Below the pieces are notes generated by a model. It saw nothing but the letters and a program-made list of their open reading frames with translations. It made no database searches and was not told the origin of the DNA. A DNA stretch of 64,000 nucleotides, taken from positions 2,412,927 to 2,476,926 of the forward strand of contig CP070751.1 in assembly GCA_020348445.1 (NCBI GenBank), read 5' to 3'. Positions 44,931 through 54,290 of the stretch are shown in pieces (positions within the stretch are counted from its first letter, which is position 1; the number at the start of each line of letters is the position of its first letter). Origin of the DNA: Thermoplasmata archaeon (GTDB lineage Archaea > Thermoplasmatota > Thermoplasmata > GCA-020350865). Position numbers and translations under genes: made by a program.

Positions 44931-47048
44931 ATGAAAGTCCGATGTCTTCAGTTACTTGTCCATTTAGTTGTCTGGCTATTGATTTTGAATGGCTTGATCT
45001 TTTTAGATGCACCCCAAAGCAAGATTTATGATTATCCTGAGGATAACATGGAAAAAGAACCTTCTTCTATCCATAACTCCGGTTTGGGAAGATCTACAAG
45101 AGCAGGCAATGACTGGCCTATGTACCGAGGGGACCTTTTTCATTCTGGTTTTGGCACATCCTCTATTCCATCAAATGACACCCCATTATGGTCAAATACC
45201 ACAGGTAGCGGAGACGGATACGGTTCACCTGCAGTGGCCGACGGCAGGGTTTTTGCCGGTTCTGCAGATGGATATCTTTACTGTTTTGATTTGTATACTG
45301 GGGAGAGATTATGGAGAACGTTTTTATCTTCAGGTGATTTTGGTGTATGCGGCTCTCCTGCTGTCGCAAACGATCATGTAGTTGTTTTCTGTTCAGGTGA
45401 TGATACTGTTTACAGATTAAGAGTATCGGACGGTAGCGAAGATTGGAGTTACTCTCCGGGTAGCGGTGCCTATGGAGGCTCTTCACCAGCAATCAGTAAC
45501 GGTAGAATTTACGTTGGTTCAGGTAATAGATATCTCTATTGTTTGGATGAAATTAGTGGTAATATGATTTGGTCATACAGAACCGATGTGGGACCTTGGA
45601 GAAATTACGGAATACAATCCTCTCCAGCAGTGGCAAATGGAAGGGTGTTTGTGGGTGCCTGTGATACGTATCTCTACTGCTTTAATGAATCCCAGCCCTC
45701 TGCCCCAAATGCAGAATATTTTTGGAGGACCGATCTTTATGATGCCGTATTTGCATCGCCAGCAGTAGCAAACGGGAGGGTCTTTTGTGGCTCTGGATAC
45801 TATGCTTACGGTGAAGGCGATAACTCACATACGATGTTCTGTCTGGATGAACTCACAGGCGAAGTTATATGGAGTTATGTAACAGGAAGTGATATCCTGT
45901 CCTCACCTGCCATTGCCTATGGAAATTGTTATTTCACGTCCACGGATGGCGAGTTGTATTGTGTGGATGCAGAAGATTCAGGACCTACACCTTCATTTGT
46001 TTGGAGCGAGACTGTAGGAGACTCGTGGTCCTCTCCGGCAGTTGCCGATGGTAAAGTGGTGGTTGGTTCCCGTGGCACCAATTCCATATATTGTTTCGAT
46101 GCTCTTTCTGGTGCTTTAATATGGAGCCGTAATCTTGGCAATGACATATACAGTTCTCCTGCAATTTCCGATGGCAAGGTTGTAGTTGGTGTTAGAGGCT
46201 CCCCTGAATCAGTTTACTGCTTTGGAAACTTAACAAGTCCTCCTTCACCCCCTGCACCACCCACCAATTTACAGGCCCAGCTTGTGGGAAATGGAAACGA
46301 TGTAATGGTCTTTTGGGATGCTTCAATAGATGACGGAAGCGGTGATGATAATGTTTTGGGTTATACAGTATACAAATCAAGTGCAGGGGTAAACGGCCCA
46401 TATGATTTCGAGGCATGGGTTTTGGCAACAGATTCTCCAACATATGATTGGACTGATGTTGGTGCAGGGGATGGTGATCTAAACGATTACTTCTACATAG
46501 TGAGGGCTAATAACACAGATAACAACGAGGAGAATAACGTAAGAAAAGTGGGTAAAGTGGTAAACCAACAAGCAAAAGGATGGAATCTCATATCTGTTCC
46601 CTTAATTCAAGCCAGCACCTCAAGAAATTATTCACTTCAAACCATAGAAGGTAATTCTTCGGCTGTACAATCGTATCATGCAGGAAAATCAAAACCATGG
46701 CTTCACTGGAATGATAAAAAACCCGCTCATTTAAATGATGTCAACGATATTACTAATGAAAATGGATATTATATCTACATGGTGAATACCGATTATCTTG
46801 TGACCGCAGGAAAAGTGCCAACCACAACCTCGATATCCCTTTATCATGGATGGAACATGGTGGGTTACCCTTCTTTGGAAATCAGGACAAGAAATGATGC
46901 ACTTTCCTCAATTTCGGCCTCGTACAATAGGGTGATTTTCTTGGATACCCAAAGTGGAAGGGAAGTATTTCTTGGCCCAAGTGATTTAATGAGTCCTGGG
47001 TATGGATATTGGATCCATGTAACTGAGAACTGCGAACTTGTCTTGTAA
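44931..47048 (+). CDS. Secreted PQQ-like propeller with FN3 and terminal GWNL module
   Basis: This is a 705-residue protein. I use ATG 44931, giving MKVRC and a signal peptide (about 5-25), by analogy with the sister gene's MKV start at 47155; ATG 44913 is possible. Residues about 50-430 are PQQ-type blades with SPAVADGRVFAGSADGYLYCFD repeats. FN3 (about 440-545; DDGSGDDNVLGYTVYKSS) precedes the terminal module (about 549-705; GWNLISVPL, SKPWLHW, GWNMVGYPS). The propeller resembles those of the next two genes, but this one ends in the GWNL module while they end in a membrane helix. The same head on different tails supports the C-terminus as the anchoring determinant. Confidence 0.87.
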   Translation: MKVRCLQLLVHLVVWLLILNGLIFLDAPQSKIYDYPEDNMEKEPSSIHNSGLGRSTRAGNDWPMYRGDLFHSGFGTSSIPSNDTPLWSNTTGSGDGYGSPAVADGRVFAGSADGYLYCFDLYTGERLWRTFLSSGDFGVCGSPAVANDHVVVFCSGDDTVYRLRVSDGSEDWSYSPGSGAYGGSSPAISNGRIYVGSGNRYLYCLDEISGNMIWSYRTDVGPWRNYGIQSSPAVANGRVFVGACDTYLYCFNESQPSAPNAEYFWRTDLYDAVFASPAVANGRVFCGSGYYAYGEGDNSHTMFCLDELTGEVIWSYVTGSDILSSPAIAYGNCYFTSTDGELYCVDAEDSGPTPSFVWSETVGDSWSSPAVADGKVVVGSRGTNSIYCFDALSGALIWSRNLGNDIYSSPAISDGKVVVGVRGSPESVYCFGNLTSPPSPPAPPTNLQAQLVGNGNDVMVFWDASIDDGSGDDNVLGYTVYKSSAGVNGPYDFEAWVLATDSPTYDWTDVGAGDGDLNDYFYIVRANNTDNNEENNVRKVGKVVNQQAKGWNLISVPLIQASTSRNYSLQTIEGNSSAVQSYHAGKSKPWLHWNDKKPAHLNDVNDITNENGYYIYMVNTDYLVTAGKVPTTTSISLYHGWNMVGYPSLEIRTRNDALSSISASYNRVIFLDTQSGREVFLGPSDLMSPGYGYWIHVTENCELVL

Positions 47049-47081
47049 ATAACCTTTACACTAAAGCCTTTAAATAAAAAT

Positions 47082-47097
47082 CAACAAATTATTTATA
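47082..47097 (+). promoter_or_regulatory. Promoter element identical to 44859-44874 (TATA region of 47155)
   Basis: This is the second copy of the 16-base element, at the same distance from the start codon as in the preceding gene. The two genes are likely to be co-regulated or to have inherited the promoter by duplication. Confidence 0.5.
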
Positions 47098-47154
47098 TCA
47101 TTCAAATAATACCATCTTAAAGTAGACAAGGAAGTAATTTAGTGGGTGAGTGAG

Positions 47155-50100
47155 ATGAAAGTTCATGTTTCTAGGACATCTGCTGTAGTTGTCATTATGA
47201 TGTTAATTATTACAAGTTCTTGGACAATGGTTCTTCAACCCTCAGAAAATATTATTAATGAATTATCTGAAGAGGAATCCCATTTGGATCCTGATCCAAG
47301 TGTTAACAGACCAACAAGAGCAGGGACACCCTGGCCGATGCACCGTAATAACCCTATTCACACAGCCTACACACCAGACTCTGGACCTATAACAGATGAG
47401 GTGCTGTGGGTTAATTATCCGCTTGGTAAGACTTTGGGCTCCCCTGCGGTGGTAGACGATAAAGTATTTATTGGAAGCGGAAACGGAATGAACGCATTTT
47501 ATATAGAAAACGGCTCACTAGCATGGCGTACTCCAACCTATAATGTGGTTCCTGGGGGCTATGGGCTCACTTCTGCACCTGCGTATTCCAATGGTTTTAT
47601 TTACTTTGGTGGAGATGGTTTTTACTGTCTTTATGAAAACAATGGTACAGTCAAATGGTTTGTTGATACTCCCCATCAAAACTGGGGAGATGGCACTCCC
47701 ACTGTTGCCAATGGCAAGGTCTTTATTCCAGGAAGTGATAGAAAATTGTACTGTCTCGATGAGGATGACGGAACTATAATTTGGACCTTTCAAACTGGTT
47801 CCGGTGGAAGCGCTAATTATGGATTGTACGCTGCTCCTGCCGTGGTAAACGGTTTTGTTTACCTGGCGGCCTGCGATTGGATCCTATATCAGATCAACGA
47901 GACCCAACCCACGATTACCGCTTCTGCATACAACACCTTCACAATGAACTATGCCTCCTATTCCACACCCGTTGTAGTAAATAATCGAGTATTTGTAGGA
48001 TGTGGATATACTGGGACAAGTACTAATAATCGCTTCTACTGCCTTGATGCAAACGATCTTTCTTTTATCTGGGAGTTTTATCCGGGCTCCTCAACCAGTT
48101 TCTTTTCCTCAGCAGGTTATTATAACAACAGGGTGTACATCGGTTCTCTGGATGGCAATCTCTATTGCCTCGATGCAACCAGCCCCTCAGCCAATGTTCT
48201 CTGGCAATACTACATAGGTCCCACTTGGTGCTCCCCTGCCATAACAAATGACAGGCTGTATATTGGTTCAAGATCTAATGTCTTCTACTGCTTCAATCTT
48301 TCTCAAACCTCTGGATCTGAGGAGTATTACTGGATATTCAATGCCTTGGATCAAGTAAATTCCTCACCTGCTGTGATGGATGGCAGAGTCTATGTGGGTT
48401 TTGGCTGGGAAGATAGTTCCAATGGAGGAGTTTACTGCTTCGGACCTCCACCAGTACCTCCCTCTGTGGACAGCATTCAAATCGAGGATCAGCCCGGCGG
48501 AATAGGCAACCCAATTCTCGATCAAACCATTGACGTGGGGGTACAAATTACGGGGTACGCAGCAGCATACAATGGAACTGATTACCTGTATGACATTGAG
48601 GTGGAATGGATGGTCGCCAATGGAAGCGGAGCAAATGCATCAACCTCACCCACGAATTCGGTGGATAGTTCTGATTTCTACTCTGGTTTTTTCGGGGGAA
48701 CAGCAACATGGACTGCAGATGATGGACTTGGCCATATTTACCAGGTGGAGTTCACGATAAGAGATCCCGCTGTTGAGTACATCAGTATTGTGGATACTGA
48801 GAACATTGGTTCATCCGAGATTATGGATCAAATAGTGGATGTTGGGTTCACAAAAAAAGGCTATGCCGCATCATTTAATATAACAACCGGATATATGGGA
48901 GATGTAATAGTTAATTGGAGTGTTCAAAATACCACTTCCTCGGCCTTCACAAGTCCATCCCAGGCCACGAACTCAACATTCAATGCAAGCCTTTTAGGCG
49001 GGATAGCCACATGGATTGCCGATGACGGGAAAGGGCATACAGACGAGGTCGAGTTCACGATAAGAGACCCTACTGTGGACGACATCTTGATTGTTGACAC
49101 CGAAGGAATTGGCTCCTCTGAGATCACAGGAAAAACCGTGGATGTTGGATATACTATTGTAGGTTATGCTGCAGGCTTTAACGATACAGCAGGATATATC
49201 GGAGATGTTCCAGTTAACTGGTATGTGGTAAACACGAGCGGAGCCGAAGGTTTTACCTCCCCGACTTCGGGGCCAAATTCAATTCTTAACGTTAGCTTTA
49301 AAAATGGCACTGTAGAATGGATTGCAGATTATGGGGGCGGTCATACCGATTCTGTTGTATTTTCGGTGCGAAAGCCAACTGTTGATTATATCATAATCAG
49401 AACAGGCTCGAAAGGAACAGGAAGCTGGGTGGGGGATTCCACATATATCTTCGGGACCACTGATACATTCTATGCAGGGGGTTACAATAATACAGCAGGC
49501 TGGATAGAAGATGTGGATGCCGAATGGGAAAGTGACAATCAGCCTGTGGGAAATGTTAGTATGGGTCCCTCCAACTCCACAACCTTCTCTGCAATAAACA
49601 ACGGAACCTGCAATATCACTGCAACTTACGATAAATTTTCGAATACGACAGGTGTTATATCTGTCATCAACTACACAATCGATTACATTATAATCAGGGA
49701 TTCACCAGGTGGAGAAGGTTCAGTTGTGGAAGATATGAATTTCGCAGTTGGAGGAACTGCGACTTTCTATGCCGCTGCCTACAATGAATCATCTGGCTAT
49801 CTTGGAGATGTAGGAGTGGAATGGGAATCCAGTAATGAAACCATCGCAATCGTAACGAGCCCTGGGATCTCAACACTTTTTACTGCTCAATTTATTGGCG
49901 GGGAATGCAATGTCACTGCAACATACGATTCATTAATTTCCAATGTAACTGGAACGCTAACCGTTTTAGATGCAGAGATAAATTATATTCTGATTACTAA
50001 TGCACCAAATGGGGATGAAATTTCCACTGTTTATTTGAATGTGAACGAGACCATAACAGTTTATGCATCAAGTTACAATGAATCCACATCACTATATCTG

Positions 50101-51864
50101 GGTTTGGTGGAGGTTAACTGGGATCAATTTCCTGCTATCGGGTCATTCAACCTACCCACGGGGAGTTCCACAACATTCAGGGCAGGGATGTCGGGAGGGA
50201 CTACCTCGATCAATGCAACATATACATCCCTGGGGCTTTGGGATAATTTCACGCTGGTTATTAACGATCCCACAGTTGATTATATCCAAATAAGGGATGA
50301 AAGTGGTGGTTTAGGTGATGTTATTTCGCAGGCCAGCTTCACACTTGGAGATATTGTTTCTGATACATACTATTGCGCAGGTTACAACTACACGGCAGAT
50401 TACATAGACGACATGTCTGCAAATTGGGTGGTAATCGGTAATATAGGCACTGTTATCCCAAGCTCAGGTACATCAACACAATTTACCGCCACAACTGCGG
50501 GATCAGGGGAAATCACCGCAAGTTACAATGGAAAATCCACATCAGCAGATATTACAATATATCCAGAACCTGATCTAACTCCTCCTGCAGCGCCAACTGG
50601 ACTTCGGGTTCGTCAGGTGGCCACTGGAGGTGCATTGAGTTTAACATGGAATCCCAATACAGATGCTGATTTGGCAGGGTACAACATCTATCGGTCAACT
50701 ACAAATGGAACAGGATATGAAAAGGTAAATACCGAGCTGGTCACAGAAACTCAATTTCCCAATACAGGTCTCATAAATGGAGTAACTTATTACTTTTATA
50801 TCACAGCTGTAGACGATGCTCCCACACCAAACGAATCTCCACCTTCAGATACAGTTGACAATGTATGCGATGTTGATACAGACGGAGATGGGGTATACGA
50901 TAATAATGATGATGATGATGACAATGATGGCCTTTCAGATTCCGAAGAAGCTGACATTCAAACAGATCCCAAAAATCCAGATACTGATGGGGATGGATAC
51001 AACGATGCCGAGGATGAAGCTCCACTTGATCCGCACAAACATCAAAAAGAAGATCCCCCGCCCGATGCACCTACGGGCTTGGTTGTGACTCCACTTTCTT
51101 CAGGGGATGCCCTCAACATTTCTTGGGATGCAAATACCGAGGAAGACCTAGCAGGATATAATCTCTTTCGCTCTCTGCTTCCTGATAGGGAGTTTGAGAG
51201 GTTAAATAATGATGTTATAACGTCTGAGTATTACGTTGATAGCTCATTAACTTCCGGAGTCAAGTACTATTATTATGTGGTGGCAGTGGACACCACTAGT
51301 CAAATCTCTGATCCGTCCGAAAAAATAAGTGGTGTTCCCGATATCGATACCGATTCTGATGGAAAACTTAACTATGAAGATGATGATGATGACAATGATG
51401 GTCTTACAGATTCTGAAGAAGAGGATATGGGAACAGATCCTTTGCGGGAGGACTCGGATGGAGATGGGTATATCGATTCTGAGGATTTTTATCCGTTAAA
51501 TGCAGGGAAGTGGGAGAAATCAAAAGAAGAAGATTTTAATGTTTTATTATTGTTGATTCCAATTATTCTGATCGTCATATTACTGTTATTTTTTATTTTA
51601 ACAAAAAAACGCAAACCTGAGGAAGTTCCTCCACCAATATCTGCCCCAGAGAGAGTATTGCCTCCCCCGCCAGCAGGATACGTACAAAAGAAAGAGACTC
51701 CAGTAATCGAGCAAAAGGAAATGCCATTACCCCAAGAAGAGGAAGAATCTCCACTTCCTGATGACGAAGAATTTCCTACTCCTGAGGACAAGAAAGAACT
51801 TCTATCTCCTGAAGATGAAGAGGAGCCTTTTGACGAGGATGCACTGCCACCTCCTGACGATTGA
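47155..51864 (+). CDS. Giant membrane-anchored protein: PQQ propeller, seven Ig-like repeats, FN3/TSP3 pairs, TM, acidic tail
   Basis: This is a 1569-residue protein. ATG 47155 is preceded by GTGAG; a GTG at 47146 is less likely. Signal peptide about 8-28. The PQQ-type propeller runs about 60-430. Seven repeats of ~95-100 residues follow (about 435-1138), each beginning VDYI.I.D and containing Y.A.YN.T.GYI.DV.V.W and often GH.D.VEFTI. Then FN3 (about 1142-1235), Asp-rich TSP3-like repeats, a second FN3 (about 1300-1395), more TSP3, one membrane helix (about 1460-1483) and a Pro/Glu/Asp-rich cytoplasmic tail of ~85 residues. Asp-rich stretches imply Ca2+-stabilised stalks. It is probably a long surface fibre or adhesin; no enzyme motif was seen. 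Confidence 0.86.
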   Translation: MKVHVSRTSAVVVIMMLIITSSWTMVLQPSENIINELSEEESHLDPDPSVNRPTRAGTPWPMHRNNPIHTAYTPDSGPITDEVLWVNYPLGKTLGSPAVVDDKVFIGSGNGMNAFYIENGSLAWRTPTYNVVPGGYGLTSAPAYSNGFIYFGGDGFYCLYENNGTVKWFVDTPHQNWGDGTPTVANGKVFIPGSDRKLYCLDEDDGTIIWTFQTGSGGSANYGLYAAPAVVNGFVYLAACDWILYQINETQPTITASAYNTFTMNYASYSTPVVVNNRVFVGCGYTGTSTNNRFYCLDANDLSFIWEFYPGSSTSFFSSAGYYNNRVYIGSLDGNLYCLDATSPSANVLWQYYIGPTWCSPAITNDRLYIGSRSNVFYCFNLSQTSGSEEYYWIFNALDQVNSSPAVMDGRVYVGFGWEDSSNGGVYCFGPPPVPPSVDSIQIEDQPGGIGNPILDQTIDVGVQITGYAAAYNGTDYLYDIEVEWMVANGSGANASTSPTNSVDSSDFYSGFFGGTATWTADDGLGHIYQVEFTIRDPAVEYISIVDTENIGSSEIMDQIVDVGFTKKGYAASFNITTGYMGDVIVNWSVQNTTSSAFTSPSQATNSTFNASLLGGIATWIADDGKGHTDEVEFTIRDPTVDDILIVDTEGIGSSEITGKTVDVGYTIVGYAAGFNDTAGYIGDVPVNWYVVNTSGAEGFTSPTSGPNSILNVSFKNGTVEWIADYGGGHTDSVVFSVRKPTVDYIIIRTGSKGTGSWVGDSTYIFGTTDTFYAGGYNNTAGWIEDVDAEWESDNQPVGNVSMGPSNSTTFSAINNGTCNITATYDKFSNTTGVISVINYTIDYIIIRDSPGGEGSVVEDMNFAVGGTATFYAAAYNESSGYLGDVGVEWESSNETIAIVTSPGISTLFTAQFIGGECNVTATYDSLISNVTGTLTVLDAEINYILITNAPNGDEISTVYLNVNETITVYASSYNESTSLYLGLVEVNWDQFPAIGSFNLPTGSSTTFRAGMSGGTTSINATYTSLGLWDNFTLVINDPTVDYIQIRDESGGLGDVISQASFTLGDIVSDTYYCAGYNYTADYIDDMSANWVVIGNIGTVIPSSGTSTQFTATTAGSGEITASYNGKSTSADITIYPEPDLTPPAAPTGLRVRQVATGGALSLTWNPNTDADLAGYNIYRSTTNGTGYEKVNTELVTETQFPNTGLINGVTYYFYITAVDDAPTPNESPPSDTVDNVCDVDTDGDGVYDNNDDDDDNDGLSDSEEADIQTDPKNPDTDGDGYNDAEDEAPLDPHKHQKEDPPPDAPTGLVVTPLSSGDALNISWDANTEEDLAGYNLFRSLLPDREFERLNNDVITSEYYVDSSLTSGVKYYYYVVAVDTTSQISDPSEKISGVPDIDTDSDGKLNYEDDDDDNDGLTDSEEEDMGTDPLREDSDGDGYIDSEDFYPLNAGKWEKSKEEDFNVLLLLIPIILIVILLLFFILTKKRKPEEVPPPISAPERVLPPPPAGYVQKKETPVIEQKEMPLPQEEEESPLPDDEEFPTPEDKKELLSPEDEEEPFDEDALPPPDD

Positions 51865-51968
51865 GTATTTAGCTTTCCCGTTCCTGTAACAGGGTGTATA
51901 AATATGATACCAACATCGAATAATTTATATTATACCCTCTTATTTTTAAATTGTCAAGGTGAATGAGC

Positions 51969-54191
51969 ATGAAAATCCACATTGGTAAGTATACGATTTT
52001 CATAGTATTTTTAATAATCTTGTCAACATCATCACAGGTAAGCTCCGAATCCTGGCCCATGTTCTTTTCCGATCCACAGCATTCAGGTAACAGTATAACG
52101 ATCGCACCCAACACATCCGCCACATTATGGTCGGTTCCGTCAATTGGAGGAAACGGTTATTCATCTCCAGTTGTTGCCAACGGCAAGATGTTTGTAAATA
52201 AAGGCGGGGGAGGAATACTGTACTGTCTTTACGAGCTGAATGGAACCGAAATTTGGAACGTGTCAATTGGATTTGCCGGTGAGTCATGCTCAACTCCTGC
52301 ATATGCAGATGGTCTGGTTTATATTATAGGTGACAAACTGTACTGTTTCTATGAGAACAACGGCACAGAACTTTGGAGCAACTCACTTTCAGGCGGCGGG
52401 ATTGGCACTTCATCACCAACTGTATCGGACGGCAGAGTGTTAGTAAACACACAGATTCTCTACTGTTTCTATGCCTCAAACGGTACTGAAATCTGGAATA
52501 ATTTTGTGGGAGGAGATTGGGAGCCTTCAACTCCCGCGGTGGCAAATGATAAGGTGTTTGTGAATGGGGACCAGCTGTACTGCTTTTATGCTGAAAACGG
52601 CACTGAGATTTGGAATACTACAGGTGATGAATCCACTTCCCCAGTTATTGCCAATGGTAGAGTGTTTTTGCATCCTTACCAAATCTATTGCCTTTATGAA
52701 AACAATGGAACCGAGATTTGGAGTAAACCCATTGGAAGCGACTCTTATTCCACTCCAGCCGTGTTTCAAGGCAATATTTTTCTGAATAATAATGGTGATA
52801 TATACTGTTTGTACCAGAATAACGGAACCCAGATCTGGCAGGCGACAATCGAGGGTGCAGGATGCTCCACACCTGCAGTTGATGCCCAAGGAAAAATATA
52901 CTTGACCGGCGGAAGTTACACATATTGTTTAAATGGGACCAATGGTGAAGAGATTTGGAAAAAATCCACAGGTGGTGAGGGATATTCTTCGCCTGCCATT
53001 TCAAATGAAAGGGTATTTGTGAACCAAGGTACAGTTTACTGCCTCGGCGGTCCGCCGCCAACAATCGACTACATTGGACTGCTGGATGATAACGATAACA
53101 TATTGACATCCATTACTCTGGATATCGGTGAATGGATTCTCTGCTATGCTGTGGCATACAACAAGACAGAAGGTCTTCTTTATGATGTCGATGTATCGTG
53201 GTCTTTGGATGACGATATCGCCACCGCAAATCCCGCACAGGGAAATTTCACGAACATAACTGCTGTCATCAACGGCACATGTAACCTTTTTATGATTTAT
53301 AATATTTCTATTTCGAACTCTACCCCAGTTACTGTTAGACCACCCATGTCCACTCCCAAGGGCCTTGTTGTTACAGCTTTGCCCTCAGGAAATGCACTCA
53401 ATATCACCTGGAGCGCAAATCCTGAGGAATACCTTGCAGGCTACGACATATACCGCTCGCAAACCCTGGACGGTGTGTATTCAAAGATAAACACTGAACT
53501 TATACTCACCGAGTATTATGTTGATGATTCATTGACAACTGGAGTAAGATATTATTATTGTGTTATTGCAGTAAACGACCATCAAAAGGAATCCAGGTCA
53601 TCTGATAAGGTAAGCGGAATTCCTGATTTTGATTCTGATTCAGACGGATTACTAAACTATGAAGATGATGACGATGACAATGATAATTACCCTGATACAG
53701 AGGACGCCTTTCCTTTAAATCCTCTTGAATGGCTGGACACTGACAGCGATACCATTGGCAACAATGCAGACGATGATGATGACGGTGATGGACTGCTCGA
53801 TACTGAGGAGGATAAAAACGGAAATGGAGTGGTTGATCCTGGTGAAACAGACCCTCTTGATGCTGATTCCGACGACGATGGACATGATGATTCTGAAGAT
53901 TATTACCCACTAGACAAGAGTAAATGGAAAAAACAAGAGGAAGAGGAATTCCCAATGTTTCTACTTTTGATTGTAATAGTTATAATAATTCTATTGGTTA
54001 TTTTGATGGCTTTCTTAAAAAAGAGGAAGTCTCCCAAAGCTCCCTTTGAACAAAAGGGGGAGGAAGATCTAATACAATCTGATCTTGACAAGGAACAACC
54101 ATCTTCTCATGAGGAGGATCTACAACCTCCAAAGGACGAGGAAGACCATCCACATTTCGAGGGTGAAGAAAAGCCAGAATCTTCAAAATGA
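51969..54191 (+). CDS. Membrane-anchored PQQ-like propeller with Ig repeat, FN3, TSP3 stalk and acidic tail
   Basis: This 740-residue protein is a shorter relative of the preceding one. ATG 51969 has AAGGTGA seven bases upstream; ATG 51963 is an alternative. Signal peptide about 5-25. The propeller (about 30-355) has very regular blades, each near YCFYENNGTEIWN followed by STPAVANGRVFVN. One Ig-like repeat of the 47155 type follows (about 360-455; IDYIGLLDDND), then FN3 (about 460-555), Asp-rich TSP3-like repeats (about 555-655), one membrane helix (about 662-683) and a Glu/Asp-rich tail. Order and composition suggest origin from the 47155 gene, or the reverse, by loss or gain of Ig repeats. 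Confidence 0.87.
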   Translation: MKIHIGKYTIFIVFLIILSTSSQVSSESWPMFFSDPQHSGNSITIAPNTSATLWSVPSIGGNGYSSPVVANGKMFVNKGGGGILYCLYELNGTEIWNVSIGFAGESCSTPAYADGLVYIIGDKLYCFYENNGTELWSNSLSGGGIGTSSPTVSDGRVLVNTQILYCFYASNGTEIWNNFVGGDWEPSTPAVANDKVFVNGDQLYCFYAENGTEIWNTTGDESTSPVIANGRVFLHPYQIYCLYENNGTEIWSKPIGSDSYSTPAVFQGNIFLNNNGDIYCLYQNNGTQIWQATIEGAGCSTPAVDAQGKIYLTGGSYTYCLNGTNGEEIWKKSTGGEGYSSPAISNERVFVNQGTVYCLGGPPPTIDYIGLLDDNDNILTSITLDIGEWILCYAVAYNKTEGLLYDVDVSWSLDDDIATANPAQGNFTNITAVINGTCNLFMIYNISISNSTPVTVRPPMSTPKGLVVTALPSGNALNITWSANPEEYLAGYDIYRSQTLDGVYSKINTELILTEYYVDDSLTTGVRYYYCVIAVNDHQKESRSSDKVSGIPDFDSDSDGLLNYEDDDDDNDNYPDTEDAFPLNPLEWLDTDSDTIGNNADDDDDGDGLLDTEEDKNGNGVVDPGETDPLDADSDDDGHDDSEDYYPLDKSKWKKQEEEEFPMFLLLIVIVIIILLVILMAFLKKRKSPKAPFEQKGEEDLIQSDLDKEQPSSHEEDLQPPKDEEDHPHFEGEEKPESSK

Positions 54192-54290
54192 TAGCCATAT
54201 AAATATCTTTATTCAAGAATTGTTCTAAAATATTTAAGTAATCCATACTTTATCTTACCATACCAAGAAAGATAACAGTGAGGGGTCAAC

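Noticed and set aside
50880-51500. GATGAT/GACAATGAT runs as a possible CRISPR or satellite array
   Set aside because: They encode in-frame Asp-rich TSP3-like repeats; there are no unique spacers of constant length.
53563-53955. His/Gln-rich reverse-strand frame of 130 codons
   Set aside because: It is a shadow of the Asp-rich TSP3 repeats (GAT read backwards gives ATC/CAT codons).
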